Shown: positions 5,443-12,840 of the stretch, one piece after another
Numbering within the stretch: the first letter of the stretch is position 1
Layout: every line of letters begins with the position of its first letter
From: a virus
Virus record (IMG/VR): IMGVR_UViG_3300030430_002613
Span: 1 to 34,616 of that record
DNA length: 34,616 nt
Reading direction: 5' to 3' (one strand)
Notes under the pieces: generated by a model
Seen by the model: the letters and a program-made list of their open reading frames with translations, nothing else
Databases searched by the model: none
What the model was told of the DNA's origin: nothing
Position numbers and translations under genes: made by a program

Positions 5443-5817
5443 TTAATTTTGTTTTTCTAGTTCCCTTTTCATTCTTACGTTTTCTCTTATTAAATCTTCA
5501 ACGTAATATTTTTTATTTGTCCACCAGCTATTAGATTTTATATCTCTACACTCTCTGCTTATCTTGTCATAAGCTTTTATATATTTCATTTCTTTCCATA
5601 AGAATAAATTCTTAAATGTATTCTTAGTGTGGTGTAAAACTGTTGCATGATCGAAGCCAAGAGTATTACCAATGTCTGCCAAACCCATGTTTAAGACTTC
5701 TCTGCATAAACCAAAATACAAAGCTCTAGCATAAACAAAATCCCTCTTTCTTGTAGGAACTTCTAGATCTATATTCAAATGTTCCTCTACTTTGTTTCTA
5801 ATTATCTTATAATTCAT
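5443..5817 (-). CDS. DnaA domain-IV-like DNA-binding protein
   Basis: A 124-residue protein with no ATPase domain. Residues about 22-66 match the DnaA C-terminal DNA-binding domain: a TRKRDFVYARAL helix, then GLADIGNTLGFDHATVLHHTK, whose last part corresponds to the RDHSTVLHA signature that contacts the DnaA box. A charged helical tail follows (residues 95-124). It could recognise a phage origin containing DnaA-like boxes or interfere with host initiation; both are inference. It overlaps the 61-residue gene by 4 bases. Confidence 0.8.
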   Translation of the reverse strand: MNYKIIRNKVEEHLNIDLEVPTRKRDFVYARALYFGLCREVLNMGLADIGNTLGFDHATVLHHTKNTFKNLFLWKEMKYIKAYDKISRECRDIKSNSWWTNKKYYVEDLIRENVRMKRELEKQN

Positions 5818-5999
5818 TTCTTCGTTTTTCTATAATCATTATATGCATCAAGTATGCCTTGACAACATTCATATTGTTCTAAATCTTCATAGTGTTTTAT
5901 GATAACTTTGATATCATCTTTAATAAGTAAACCCTGAATCAACGACATAATTATATCATCGTAGCACTCCTTTCGACTTACTGTTAAAGTTTCAATCAT
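5814..5999 (-). CDS. Hypothetical protein, 61 aa
   Basis: A small helical protein (SRKECYDDIIMSLIQGLLIKDDIKVIIKHYEDLEQYECCQGILDAY by parts). It is coupled at both ends by ATGA overlaps: with the RecB-like nuclease upstream and the DnaA-like gene downstream. That places it in the replication operon. No motif is recognised apart from a CC pair near residue 45. Confidence 0.65.
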   Translation of the reverse strand: MIETLTVSRKECYDDIIMSLIQGLLIKDDIKVIIKHYEDLEQYECCQGILDAYNDYRKTKK

Positions 6000-6763
6000 A
6001 ATATTAACTCTCTATATTTTGGCTCAAACACAGTTTGACCTTGCTCTATTTTTTTATAATTCTCTACACCATCAATTACGATTTGTTTGCCACTCAAATA
6101 AAACTCTTCACTTATAGTATAGAAATCAAAATCACCAGTATTTCTATCTACTGCTATAAATGTCCAGTTTGTATAATCTATCTTAAACAATTCTGTATAG
6201 ATATATACTTGAGCTGCATAACCATAGTCTCTGGCATCCCATTTAAATCCATTTAGGTTTCTACAGGTTTTTAAATCTACGATGTAACCATCACCTAAAA
6301 TATCAGCCTTAGCTCTAAAACAATAACCATAAAGCATACCAACTGTTGGTGTCTCTGTTTGACTATGTTCAAAAATATGTTCTACTTTTCTGCATGATAG
6401 AAGCTGATCGGCTATTTGTTTGACCTTATATCGATCAGACATTAAGTAAACTTTACCATGTTTTTCTTCTGCTTCCTGCCAAACCTTACCTGATCTTCTT
6501 GGCACATCTACAAAGACTTGTTTATTAAATACATCAGGTTCTAAAAGATACCAGTGAAACAAACTGCCAAAATCAAACTTACTATCACTGACACCTGTTG
6601 AATTTACATACTTAAAATAATCATTAGGTTTATTTGCTAATACTTTTATAGATGAAGAGGAGAGAGAATTTTTACCCATATAGTCATAGTAAAACTCATC
6701 ATCATACATATTCGTTTCAAGCTCTTCCTCTCTCCAAAGTTCTCCATCTAATGTGACTATCAT
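5996..6763 (-). CDS. RecB/ExoVIII-like PD-(D/E)XK exonuclease
   Basis: A 255-residue nuclease. The order of motifs fits the RecB/RecE (PDDEXK_1) fold: FDFGSLFHWYLLEP with H70, FRAKADILGDGYIVDLKTC with D154 and D163-x-K165, and YAAQVYIYTEL with the Q185-xxx-Y189 motif. Such enzymes chew 5' ends to give 3' single strands for annealing. The likely partner is the ERF protein encoded at the start of the same operon. Together they would form a two-component recombination system, although the two genes are about 5.5 kb apart. All catalytic positions appear intact. Confidence 0.8.
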   Translation of the reverse strand: MIVTLDGELWREEELETNMYDDEFYYDYMGKNSLSSSSIKVLANKPNDYFKYVNSTGVSDSKFDFGSLFHWYLLEPDVFNKQVFVDVPRRSGKVWQEAEEKHGKVYLMSDRYKVKQIADQLLSCRKVEHIFEHSQTETPTVGMLYGYCFRAKADILGDGYIVDLKTCRNLNGFKWDARDYGYAAQVYIYTELFKIDYTNWTFIAVDRNTGDFDFYTISEEFYLSGKQIVIDGVENYKKIEQGQTVFEPKYRELIL

Positions 6764-6767
6764 CTAT

Positions 6768-6884
6768 TTATTTTTTCTCGTAAACGACATGATTGTTTTT
6801 TCTAAGTAGTGTTTTTGCTTTTTCTATTTTTCTTTGCTTTTTTCTATAGTGTTCAAAGATATGATTTGTAATAACATTTCTCAT
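6768..6884 (-). CDS. Basic small protein, 38 aa
   Basis: MRNVITNHIFEHYRKKQRK...VVYEKK, a single basic helix. The ATG overlaps the TGA of the preceding gene (ATGA) and the stop lies 4 bases before the nuclease start. It is not a recognised family. Confidence 0.5.
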   Translation of the reverse strand: MRNVITNHIFEHYRKKQRKIEKAKTLLRKNNHVVYEKK

Positions 6885-6997
6885 TTTTTTTCTTTTTGTG
6901 ATTCATATAAATGTTCTTGTTCTTCCCACTGAATTTGTGGTCTTGTTTCTTCACCCAACATTTCTTCCTCTTCTAATAGTTTTTTTATTTTACCCAT
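6881..6997 (-). CDS. Acidic small protein, 38 aa
   Basis: MGKIKKLLEEEEMLGEETRP... followed by a Q/E-rich, lysine-ending tail. It is coupled to the next gene by ATGA and overlaps the stop region of neighbouring genes closely. Function unknown. Confidence 0.5.
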   Translation of the reverse strand: MGKIKKLLEEEEMLGEETRPQIQWEEQEHLYESQKEKK

Positions 6998-6998
6998 A

Positions 6999-7178
6999 TT
7001 ATAGTTTTAAGATTATATATTTTAATATTGATTCTATCCCTTTTAATATTTTATTAAGTGGATATTCGAGTAGATAGTAATTTGTATATAGCAATACTTT
7101 TACTATACAAAATACAACCAATAATATAAAAGCTATAATTAAATGTGGTAATCTTAATAATATTTTAAATGCTTTCAT
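6999..7178 (-). CDS. Small membrane protein, 59 aa
   Basis: Read from the gap. Basic start MKAFKILLRLPH, then a strong transmembrane stretch (about residues 12-34, IIAFILLVVFCIVKVLL) and an amphipathic C-terminal part. It ends 2 bases before the following gene. Membrane location is clear from composition; the role is unknown. Confidence 0.55.
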   Translation of the reverse strand: MKAFKILLRLPHLIIAFILLVVFCIVKVLLYTNYYLLEYPLNKILKGIESILKYIILKL

Positions 7179-7223
7179 ATTTTTGCTTATGACACAAATC
7201 TATGAAAAATATTTTATATAAGA

Positions 7224-7382
7224 TTATTTACTTGGATCAAACGTACCTTTCCATATAGATTGACATACTGCAAACCTTTGATCTCTGTCACCAAATTCAG
7301 ATATCATTTTAGCATTATTCATACATCTTCTATTGAAGTCCTTTTTCTCTTCGTACTTTTTGGGTTTCATTCTAAGTGGCAT
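7224..7382 (-). CDS. Small conserved phage protein, 52 aa
   Basis: MPLRMKPKKYEEKKDFNRRC... then a C-terminal ...EFGDRDQRFAVCQSIWKG motif. The pattern F-x-D-x-x-Q-R-x-A-V-C-x-S-x-W is one I know from small phage proteins of unknown role; two cysteines and the tryptophan are its fixed points. It lies 3 bases after the diphosphohydrolase-like gene. Confidence 0.6.
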   Translation of the reverse strand: MPLRMKPKKYEEKKDFNRRCMNNAKMISEFGDRDQRFAVCQSIWKGTFDPSK

Positions 7383-7385
7383 AAC

Positions 7386-7736
7386 TTACTTTTTAGTTTT
7401 CTCTAATTCCTTTTGTAGATTAGCTAAAGCTCTCCAAGCTACCTTTGTTGAATGACGTATACCATCATCATCAAATGTACCTGCTTGAAGTAAATGTCTA
7501 CTTAGTGCATCTAATTCATCTCCTGACTTTGACCTATCCCAATGTAATTCTTTATCAGGATTATGTTGATTGTTACCAACATAACTACATTTAGATATTT
7601 CTCTTATAGCATCAGGAAAGTATTTTAACACACCACTGTAAACTGGCATTGACTTTCTATCTTCTTTTGAAGTAACTATACCAGTATCATTTTGTACGTA
7701 TGACAAACCTGTCATTTCATCTAAAATTGTATTCAT
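7386..7736 (-). CDS. dATP/dGTP diphosphohydrolase N-terminal-like (DUF5664) protein
   Basis: A 116-residue protein with the signature of the domain formerly called DUF5664: SMPVYSGVLKYFPDAIREIS, GNNQHNP, LHWDRSKSGDELDALSRHLL and a final RHSTKVAWRALANLQ helix. The family has been annotated as the N-terminal part of dATP/dGTP diphosphohydrolases, which would adjust the dNTP pool. The conserved H, D and R residues are visible. Whether this stand-alone domain is catalytic is not shown by the sequence. It lies 1 base from the 140-residue gene in the replication operon. Confidence 0.65.
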   Translation of the reverse strand: MNTILDEMTGLSYVQNDTGIVTSKEDRKSMPVYSGVLKYFPDAIREISKCSYVGNNQHNPDKELHWDRSKSGDELDALSRHLLQAGTFDDDGIRHSTKVAWRALANLQKELEKTKK

Positions 7737-7737
7737 G

Positions 7738-8160
7738 TTATTTGTTATATTCTGTGTATATTCCTTTTAACTTACTTAAGACATTGTTTACAAAACATGG
7801 TGAACAGCTTGTAGGTTCAACCTTTGGTGCTTTGGGAAATACTCTACCGTAAATATTAATCAAAGCAACTTGTTCATCTATAGTTACTTTGGATTTATTT
7901 GCTGTAAAATATTTGTCTAAATAATTGTATTCATCTTCTGTCAAACATTGTGGCTGTACATAAGGGAATAATTTATTAAGCTTTTCTTTTCTCTCTTCAC
8001 ATCCACAGTCTTCACCAAGTAACCATTTAGCTACTTTATCTATACCAGTAGCTTGAAATACCTTTTCTACTGTATCACCAAAACCTTTACTGGTCTTTTT
8101 TGCTTTTAAGGTACTCGTACCACTCTTCTCTAACTTCTGATCTAATTTTTTCTTTGCCAT
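7738..8160 (-). CDS. Conserved hypothetical protein, 140 aa
   Basis: N-terminal basic tail (MAKKKLDQKLEKSG...KTSKG), then GFGDTVEKVFQATGIDKVAKWLLGEDCGCEERKEKLNKLFPY and a later CLTEDEYNYLDKYF, with a final SCSPC cysteine pair. I recall the GDTVEK...GCxxRKEKLN...LTxxEY layout from other Bacteroidetes phages, function unknown. Its first 74 bases overlap the end of the sigma-like gene in another frame, and there is no later methionine in the ORF, so the overlap is real. The cysteine pairs GCGC and CSPC may bind metal. Confidence 0.7.
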   Translation of the reverse strand: MAKKKLDQKLEKSGTSTLKAKKTSKGFGDTVEKVFQATGIDKVAKWLLGEDCGCEERKEKLNKLFPYVQPQCLTEDEYNYLDKYFTANKSKVTIDEQVALINIYGRVFPKAPKVEPTSCSPCFVNNVLSKLKGIYTEYNK

Positions 8161-8623
8161 TTTTTAATGTGTTAAATATTGAACTTAAACTAATTTTAGT
8201 AACAGATGCTATCATTCTCATAGACATTTGCTTCTTAAAATGTATCTCCCAAAGTTTCTTGTCATACCAATACCATTTTCCTACTATATTCTCTATCTTG
8301 CTAATCAACTTATCAAATGCAGTTTCATAATCTATTTTGTACGTTTCATCAGCACCTATACTAAAATTATCTATAGGTAAATCTTTTTTTACCTTATGAT
8401 AACCTGACAAAAATAGATTACGCAAAGTTACATAAACATAATAAGTATTTATATTATCTTCATCATACATAATCTTATCAACTTTATCTACATACTTGCT
8501 GAGTCTTAAATACATACCTTGTACAAGTTCATTTGCAGCATCATCATCACATCCAAACGATTTTGCCATATGTATCCAGTCTTTATGTTTTTCTGCTAGT
8601 TTATCTATTAGTCTCCCCACCAC
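8087..8623 (-). CDS. Sigma-70-like transcription factor
   Basis: A 178-residue protein. The N-terminal half resembles sigma region 2 (IHMAKSFGCDDDAANELVQGMYLRLSKY, then YYVYVTLRNLFL). The C-terminal half resembles region 4: MSMRMIASVTKISLSSIFNTLKNGKEKIR, a helix-turn-helix. Similar proteins in Bacteroidetes phages are annotated as sigma-family factors. It could direct host polymerase to phage promoters such as the TTGTCAGTTG-type sites; this is inference. The start is GTG at 8621-8623, overlapping the preceding gene by 16 bases; a downstream ATG (MAKSFG) is possible but would remove the first helix. Confidence 0.65.
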   Translation of the reverse strand: MVGRLIDKLAEKHKDWIHMAKSFGCDDDAANELVQGMYLRLSKYVDKVDKIMYDEDNINTYYVYVTLRNLFLSGYHKVKKDLPIDNFSIGADETYKIDYETAFDKLISKIENIVGKWYWYDKKLWEIHFKKQMSMRMIASVTKISLSSIFNTLKNGKEKIRSEVREEWYEYLKSKKDQ

Positions 8624-8778
8624 CAGTGAAAAGATATACCTACAATTCCTATGAAGAATTGTATCATATACTCTTTACTCAAGTCTTTTGGATGTGGATC
8701 GTCTTCAGTATTCATGTCTGTATCCCAATAGTTAATACCTACACATAAACCATAAATAGGAAAAAATTGTATATACAT
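8608..8778 (-). CDS. Small protein with hydrophobic ends, 56 aa
   Basis: MYIQFFPIYGLCVGINYWDTD... then an acidic centre (NTEDDPHPKD) and a hydrophobic C-terminus (MIQFFIGIVGISFHWWWGD). The layout of two hydrophobic segments around a polar loop suggests a membrane hairpin. I recall similar FxFxxGxNYW peptides beside phage sigma-like genes in this host group. It starts 6 bases after the resolvase stop and overlaps the sigma-like gene by 16 bases. Confidence 0.6.
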   Translation of the reverse strand: MYIQFFPIYGLCVGINYWDTDMNTEDDPHPKDLSKEYMIQFFIGIVGISFHWWWGD

Positions 8779-8783
8779 AGTAT

Positions 8784-9191
8784 TCAGTCTTTGTTATACT
8801 GTTTTACAACAGCTTCTATTCTAGGGTTTTCTCTATCAATCCCCCCATAATTACAAGTAATCTTTTTGACTGTCTTTGTATCATCACTGACAATACAATC
8901 AGAAGATGTCATTGTATCTTGAAAGAATTTATCTACGACTGATATTACGTTCATAAGATCTCTCACTCTGCTATCAGGTGCATAGTAAGTATAATCTATT
9001 TCTACCTCACTGTTAAATTTAAAATCTAATCTTTTGCTTACCTTTGCCTGAAATGCCTTTTTTATATCGTTAGAAACAAAGGTATTCCAATTTCTATACT
9101 GGTTTAGATTCAGATAAAATCTTCTGAGTCTTCTTTTACCTATTGTAATTCTAATCGGCAGAAGAACTTTTATAGCCTTTTCTAAGTTCAT
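8784..9191 (-). CDS. RusA-like Holliday junction resolvase
   Basis: The RusA-type pattern is visible: an N-terminal LPIRITIGKRRLRRFYLNLNQYRNW, a central FNSEVEIDYTYYAPDSRVRDLMN, then VDKFFQDTMTSSDCIVSDDTKTVKKI with the paired aspartates typical of the family's metal site. RusA resolves four-way junctions made during replication and recombination, fitting its place behind the primase-helicase and with ERF. The ATG at 9189-9191 (MNLEKAIKV) is preferred because it puts the first family strand near the N-terminus and overlaps the primase gene by 41 bases; an ATG at 9248 would overlap it by 98 bases. Confidence 0.65.
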   Translation of the reverse strand: MNLEKAIKVLLPIRITIGKRRLRRFYLNLNQYRNWNTFVSNDIKKAFQAKVSKRLDFKFNSEVEIDYTYYAPDSRVRDLMNVISVVDKFFQDTMTSSDCIVSDDTKTVKKITCNYGGIDRENPRIEAVVKQYNKD

Positions 9192-10890
9192 CAACCTTTG
9201 TAAATGGTGTTTTTCCACCAAAGTAAAATCGTTGGCTTTTAATATCAAATTCTATATCTTTTATTTCCTGTGGAATTCCTACCAACTTTTGTTTCTTTAT
9301 TTTCTGTGATCCAAAGATAGCTCTCTTTGACGAATAATCCAAAGCTCTATCAGGTCTCCATATAAAAAGTACATTATCGGCTTTGTCTGCAAAAGTACCC
9401 CCACCCTTAATTCTATTGCTATCAGGCTTTATATATTTACCATTATCTTCTTTTGTTGGGGTTACTTGATGTGCAACTAAATGTACAGAAACTTTATACT
9501 TAAGTGCAAATCTTTTGAGTTCAGACATAAACCTTGATATATATAAATCTTCTCTTTCGCCTGACTTCATTCGATGTTGAACTGTATTATAAGGATCTAT
9601 AATTAAACTACGTATACCTTGAGTCTTAACTAAAAACTTTGCTCTGTCAAAAATAGATTGCAATTCAAAGTCTGCTCTAGGATAAATTAGAAAGAAATGT
9701 TTTCTTACAAAAGTCATAGCATCTTTATATTCTTTGATTGACATTTGATTGTTTTTATAAAAAGGATCTGAAGTTTTACCTACATACATCTCGATTATAT
9801 CATTAAAGAAATCATTCATAGGCATATTCTCAGGTGAAAATACACCAAACTTCCAACCATCATGATATGCTTTTAATGTAGATAATTGATTTAAAAATAA
9901 ACTTTTACCTTCGTTCTGATAGCCTGTCCAGATATTTACCTCACCTATTCTCCATGTCCAAGCATTATCTATCTCTCTGACATAGGTAGTAGATCCTCTT
10001 TCTTGACCATTATGAAACCCATCTATCATAGACTCACCTACATCTGCTACAGAGAATATACCCTCTATTTTAGGTCTAGAAGCTATTTTAAGACGATTTC
10101 TGAGACTTTCTACCCCTTCATGGACTAATACCTCATTTGCATCTTTATATGGCTTTAGATCGACTAAAAAGCATTTTTCTGATTCAAACCTACGAATAAG
10201 TTCTCTTTGTAGGTTTCTCCCATTTTCATCTTCATCAGTGGCAATAAAGATTGCTTCTGCATTTTTAAATACATCGTAGCAATTTGTCAAGCACTCTAGT
10301 TTTTTATCTACGTTGCTATCTCTAGAATTCATTGCACCCATGTTAACAGATGTATGAGATTTAACTCCTGCAACTTCCCATGATAAAGAATCCATTTCTC
10401 CTTCACAGATTACAATTCTTTTTTGGTCTACACAATTATCATAATTATAGATAATAGATTCAGCATCTTTAGATTGCGTAAAGGTTTTACCATCTATACC
10501 TCTAGTTTTATAATTTATTATTTGACCATCTTTAAAGTAGGGAAATAAAATACTTTTGTCATTTCTTGTGGAAACGATCTTATTGTTTTTTATTACCTCT
10601 TCTGTAATACCTCTATCAGTTAAAAATGATTTACCCTTTTTTGTTAAAGGAATCATGTTAGATCTTGAAGGTTTCTTATATGTTTTAGCCATTGGCACAA
10701 TTTCTATGTTATCTTTTATTTTACCTTTCCAACCACACTTATGGCAATAATATAAACCTTTAGATGGACTTACTGATAAACAAGGGTCTTTATAATGCTC
10801 TTTACCTAGTGTAAGACAATTTGGACATCTCTGTTTTTGTTCATCTCTGTTTTGATTTACCCTTATACCTAAATCAGAAAACGTTTGCAT
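9151..10890 (-). CDS. Primase-helicase (T7 gp4-like)
   Basis: A 579-residue bifunctional replication enzyme. A zinc-binding domain lies at residues 22-52 (CPNC, then CHKCGW). A TOPRIM primase domain holds ICEGEMDSLSWE (E163) and IFIATDEDENG (D219, D221). The DnaB/Twinkle-type helicase has Walker A TGYQNEGKS (K329), a Walker B SLIIDPYN (D432) and the HLVAHQV motif near 470. It would prime and unwind DNA at the phage fork. The C-terminus overlaps the resolvase gene. It is preceded by a run of TA repeats rather than a Shine-Dalgarno. Confidence 0.92.
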   Translation of the reverse strand: MQTFSDLGIRVNQNRDEQKQRCPNCLTLGKEHYKDPCLSVSPSKGLYYCHKCGWKGKIKDNIEIVPMAKTYKKPSRSNMIPLTKKGKSFLTDRGITEEVIKNNKIVSTRNDKSILFPYFKDGQIINYKTRGIDGKTFTQSKDAESIIYNYDNCVDQKRIVICEGEMDSLSWEVAGVKSHTSVNMGAMNSRDSNVDKKLECLTNCYDVFKNAEAIFIATDEDENGRNLQRELIRRFESEKCFLVDLKPYKDANEVLVHEGVESLRNRLKIASRPKIEGIFSVADVGESMIDGFHNGQERGSTTYVREIDNAWTWRIGEVNIWTGYQNEGKSLFLNQLSTLKAYHDGWKFGVFSPENMPMNDFFNDIIEMYVGKTSDPFYKNNQMSIKEYKDAMTFVRKHFFLIYPRADFELQSIFDRAKFLVKTQGIRSLIIDPYNTVQHRMKSGEREDLYISRFMSELKRFALKYKVSVHLVAHQVTPTKEDNGKYIKPDSNRIKGGGTFADKADNVLFIWRPDRALDYSSKRAIFGSQKIKKQKLVGIPQEIKDIEFDIKSQRFYFGGKTPFTKVDELRKGYKSSSAD

Positions 10891-10935
10891 ATATATATAT
10901 TATATATATAATTATATTATTTATTTATTTATTTT
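10891..10935. other. TA-rich tract before the primase gene
   Basis: About 45 bases of near-pure A/T, first TA dinucleotides, then TTTA tetranucleotides, cover the end of the winged-helix gene and the leader of the primase gene. It may serve as an unstructured leader for translation or as easily melted DNA. Confidence 0.5.
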
Positions 10936-11236
10936 TATTTATAATATTATTATGATATGTCGTTTTGACAGTTGGAGTAACATAAATCTTTCTATTTTTA
11001 CCATAGAATCCTGAACTTCTAGTTACCCTTTTTATTAGCTCCTTTTCTTCTAATCTATTTAATATTCTGTATAGAGTTCTTTGGTTAATATTTAACGTAT
11101 CTGACATATGACTATTTGATACAAAACAATATTCTTTTCTATCAAGTGAGCATAGGTAAGATAAAACAGACGACTCCTTAAACGATAAGGAGTCATCTAG
11201 ATTTAATTGTACATTTACAAATTTAGTTTTAGTCAT
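10925..11236 (-). CDS. Winged-helix DNA-binding protein
   Basis: Starting at MTKTKFVNVQ the protein is 103 residues. Residues about 20-75 form a winged helix: SFKESSVLSYLCSL, then SNSHMSDTLNINQRTLYRILNRLEEKELIKRVTR, which is the recognition helix and wing, followed by a tail with NRKIYVTPTV. It resembles replication-initiator or MarR/IclR-type wHTH regulators. The ATG at 11234-11236 is preferred: it follows the ParB-like stop by one base, whereas an upstream ATG would add 14 residues overlapping that gene. Likely a regulator or initiator of the early region (inference). Confidence 0.65.
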   Translation of the reverse strand: MTKTKFVNVQLNLDDSLSFKESSVLSYLCSLDRKEYCFVSNSHMSDTLNINQRTLYRILNRLEEKELIKRVTRSSGFYGKNRKIYVTPTVKTTYHNNIINKNK

Positions 11237-11237
11237 G

Positions 11238-11948
11238 TTAATATATTTTATTTTTTTGACTACGATAATTATACGCATCTACAAATTCTCTGTAGATATC
11301 GGTCTCATTGTTGTATATACGTAATTTCTTTTTAGGTATTCTATCTAAACATACTTTATCTACAAAACGTTTGGGATTGTTTCTTATTACATCCCTTATA
11401 ACTCTAATCATTTTACTATGTAAAAAAACACCATCTTTAGTCTCTTTAAATAAAGCAGTAGCTAATTCTAAAACACTTGCACCTCTTTTTTTATCAATCT
11501 TATATGATCTGTTTTTAATTAATGGTGCAGTGCTGTTGCCTCTATTGTCAGAAAAAGCATCGTTTATTTTACTACAAGTAAAATTATAAAAAGCATACAT
11601 TTGTTCAAGATAAATATAAGTGTCGTCTCCTTCCATAGCATATCTATGGACATAATCTTCGGTTTTCCAATTAGCCTGTTTTGTATTCATGTGTAGGACA
11701 CTATCTTGTGTGTAAATATCATCTACTATATATTTAACAGGTACATCTAATTCTACACAAGCCATAAATCTGTGTTGTCCGTCAGATATAAAATAGTATT
11801 TACCTACTTTTCTAACACATATAGATGCAAATTGTCCATGCTCTGCAATAGAGTTTTTTAAATAATTAACGTGACTTTTGTTTATATTTCTATTGTTTTT
11901 ATAAAATTTAAATAATTTATACTCCTTAGTTTTATTTATTGAATTCAT
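11238..11948 (-). CDS. ParB/sulfiredoxin-like nuclease-fold protein
   Basis: A 236-residue protein. The N-terminal half matches the ParB N-terminal/Srx fold: NRNINKSHVNYLKNSIAEHG, then KYYFISDGQHRFMACVELDVPVKYIV, with the GQHR box near residue 58. The C-terminal half is basic and not recognised. In phages this fold is found in DNA-binding or nuclease proteins and sometimes in DNA-modifying systems; the catalytic or CTP-binding role here is open. Its first codons (TATGAATTCAATA) match the 15-bp repeat core, which may be coincidence. It lies in the recombination operon. Confidence 0.7.
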   Translation of the reverse strand: MNSINKTKEYKLFKFYKNNRNINKSHVNYLKNSIAEHGQFASICVRKVGKYYFISDGQHRFMACVELDVPVKYIVDDIYTQDSVLHMNTKQANWKTEDYVHRYAMEGDDTYIYLEQMYAFYNFTCSKINDAFSDNRGNSTAPLIKNRSYKIDKKRGASVLELATALFKETKDGVFLHSKMIRVIRDVIRNNPKRFVDKVCLDRIPKKKLRIYNNETDIYREFVDAYNYRSQKNKIY

Positions 11949-12004
11949 ATCTTATTGTTTAGTGCATTTAGGGCAAGATATTATCTCACCCTTTCTGCGT
12001 TATT

Positions 12005-12271
12005 TTAAAATGGTAAATGATCTCCTGCACTTACAGGCTTTTTACCTTCTTTTTGTTCTTCAGTATTAAAGTCATTTACCCATATAGTATGTGTTCTACC
12101 ATGTTGGTCTACCTGTCTTTTTTTTCCTAAAGTAAGACGTATTTGTCTTTTACCATTATACTTATTTGTAAAATAGTGATTTTTCATATCTTCTTCAGTT
12201 AATAGTAATGTTGTGTAAAATTCATTAATTTGTTTTCCGTAACCTACGAAAATTCTATCATTGTTGTCCAT
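12005..12271 (-). CDS. Small protein with SSB-like C-terminal tip
   Basis: An 88-residue protein with a predicted beta-rich core (RIFVGYGKQINEF, RQIRLTLGKKRQ, HTIWVNDF) and a disordered tail that ends SAGDHLPF. The D-x-x-P-F ending resembles the acidic tip of single-strand DNA-binding proteins that recruits partner enzymes. It lies 7 bases after the ERF gene, where an SSB-type partner would be expected. No OB-fold signature is clear, so a role in binding ssDNA is a hypothesis. Confidence 0.45.
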   Translation of the reverse strand: MDNNDRIFVGYGKQINEFYTTLLLTEEDMKNHYFTNKYNGKRQIRLTLGKKRQVDQHGRTHTIWVNDFNTEEQKEGKKPVSAGDHLPF

Positions 12272-12278
12272 ATTAAAT

Positions 12279-12836
12279 TTATTGAGTTAGTAATTTTTTT
12301 TCTACTGTTGAATTTATCTTGTATTTCTTTTTTACATCTTCTATTGTATATCCTTTAGTCATCCAATGCTCTACATTTTTATAAGCTTCAGTTCCTACCT
12401 TCAGCTCAGGCAGGGCAGATACAGTTGTAGGCATAGTTTTATCGTGTGTGTTTGTAGCATCTGCATCTTTGGTATCATCAATTAAAAATAAACCATTAAG
12501 TGCATACTTTCTAGCATAACTAGAACTACTACCAAAAGACTGCGATATATCCATACCTTTTCTATTAAAATCTATTCCTGCTTGTGCAGAAGTTTTTTTT
12601 TCTTGTTTGCCATCAGATATTATTGCAGTCGCATTTACATAAGCTACATTTAAACTATCTAGACTTATAATCTCATCTGTGATAGTTAAAACTAACTTAT
12701 GTTTTGTAAGCAGTGGTTTTACTGCTTCTAATATATCTTCACAACTACGGTAATTATATCTACCAAAGTTGTTTCTTTGATTTTTAGGTGCCTTCAGTCT
12801 CCCCTGAATGTCTCCCAGTTTTTCATTTAAAGTCAT
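12279..12836 (-). CDS. ERF-family single-strand annealing protein
   Basis: A 185-residue protein from MTLNEKL. The ERF features are present: an N-terminal helix (LGDIQGRLKAPKNQRNNFGRYNYRSCEDILEAVKPLL), a strand-rich middle, and GMDISQSFGSSSSYARKYALNGLFLIDD, the conserved (G/A)-S-xx-SYxRKY(A)LxxLF box. ERF proteins anneal complementary strands in phage recombination. The longer ORF from 12869 is rejected because its first codons lie inside the promoter. The ATG is only 4 bases from the -7 element, so the mRNA may be leaderless. It begins the early operon. Confidence 0.88.
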   Translation of the reverse strand: MTLNEKLGDIQGRLKAPKNQRNNFGRYNYRSCEDILEAVKPLLTKHKLVLTITDEIISLDSLNVAYVNATAIISDGKQEKKTSAQAGIDFNRKGMDISQSFGSSSSYARKYALNGLFLIDDTKDADATNTHDKTMPTTVSALPELKVGTEAYKNVEHWMTKGYTIEDVKKKYKINSTVEKKLLTQ

Positions 12837-12840
12837 ACTG

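Noticed and set aside
11949-12004. Short frame ending GEIISCPKCTKQ, zinc-knuckle-like
   Set aside because: No start codon: a stop lies just upstream in frame. Possibly a vestige, not a gene.
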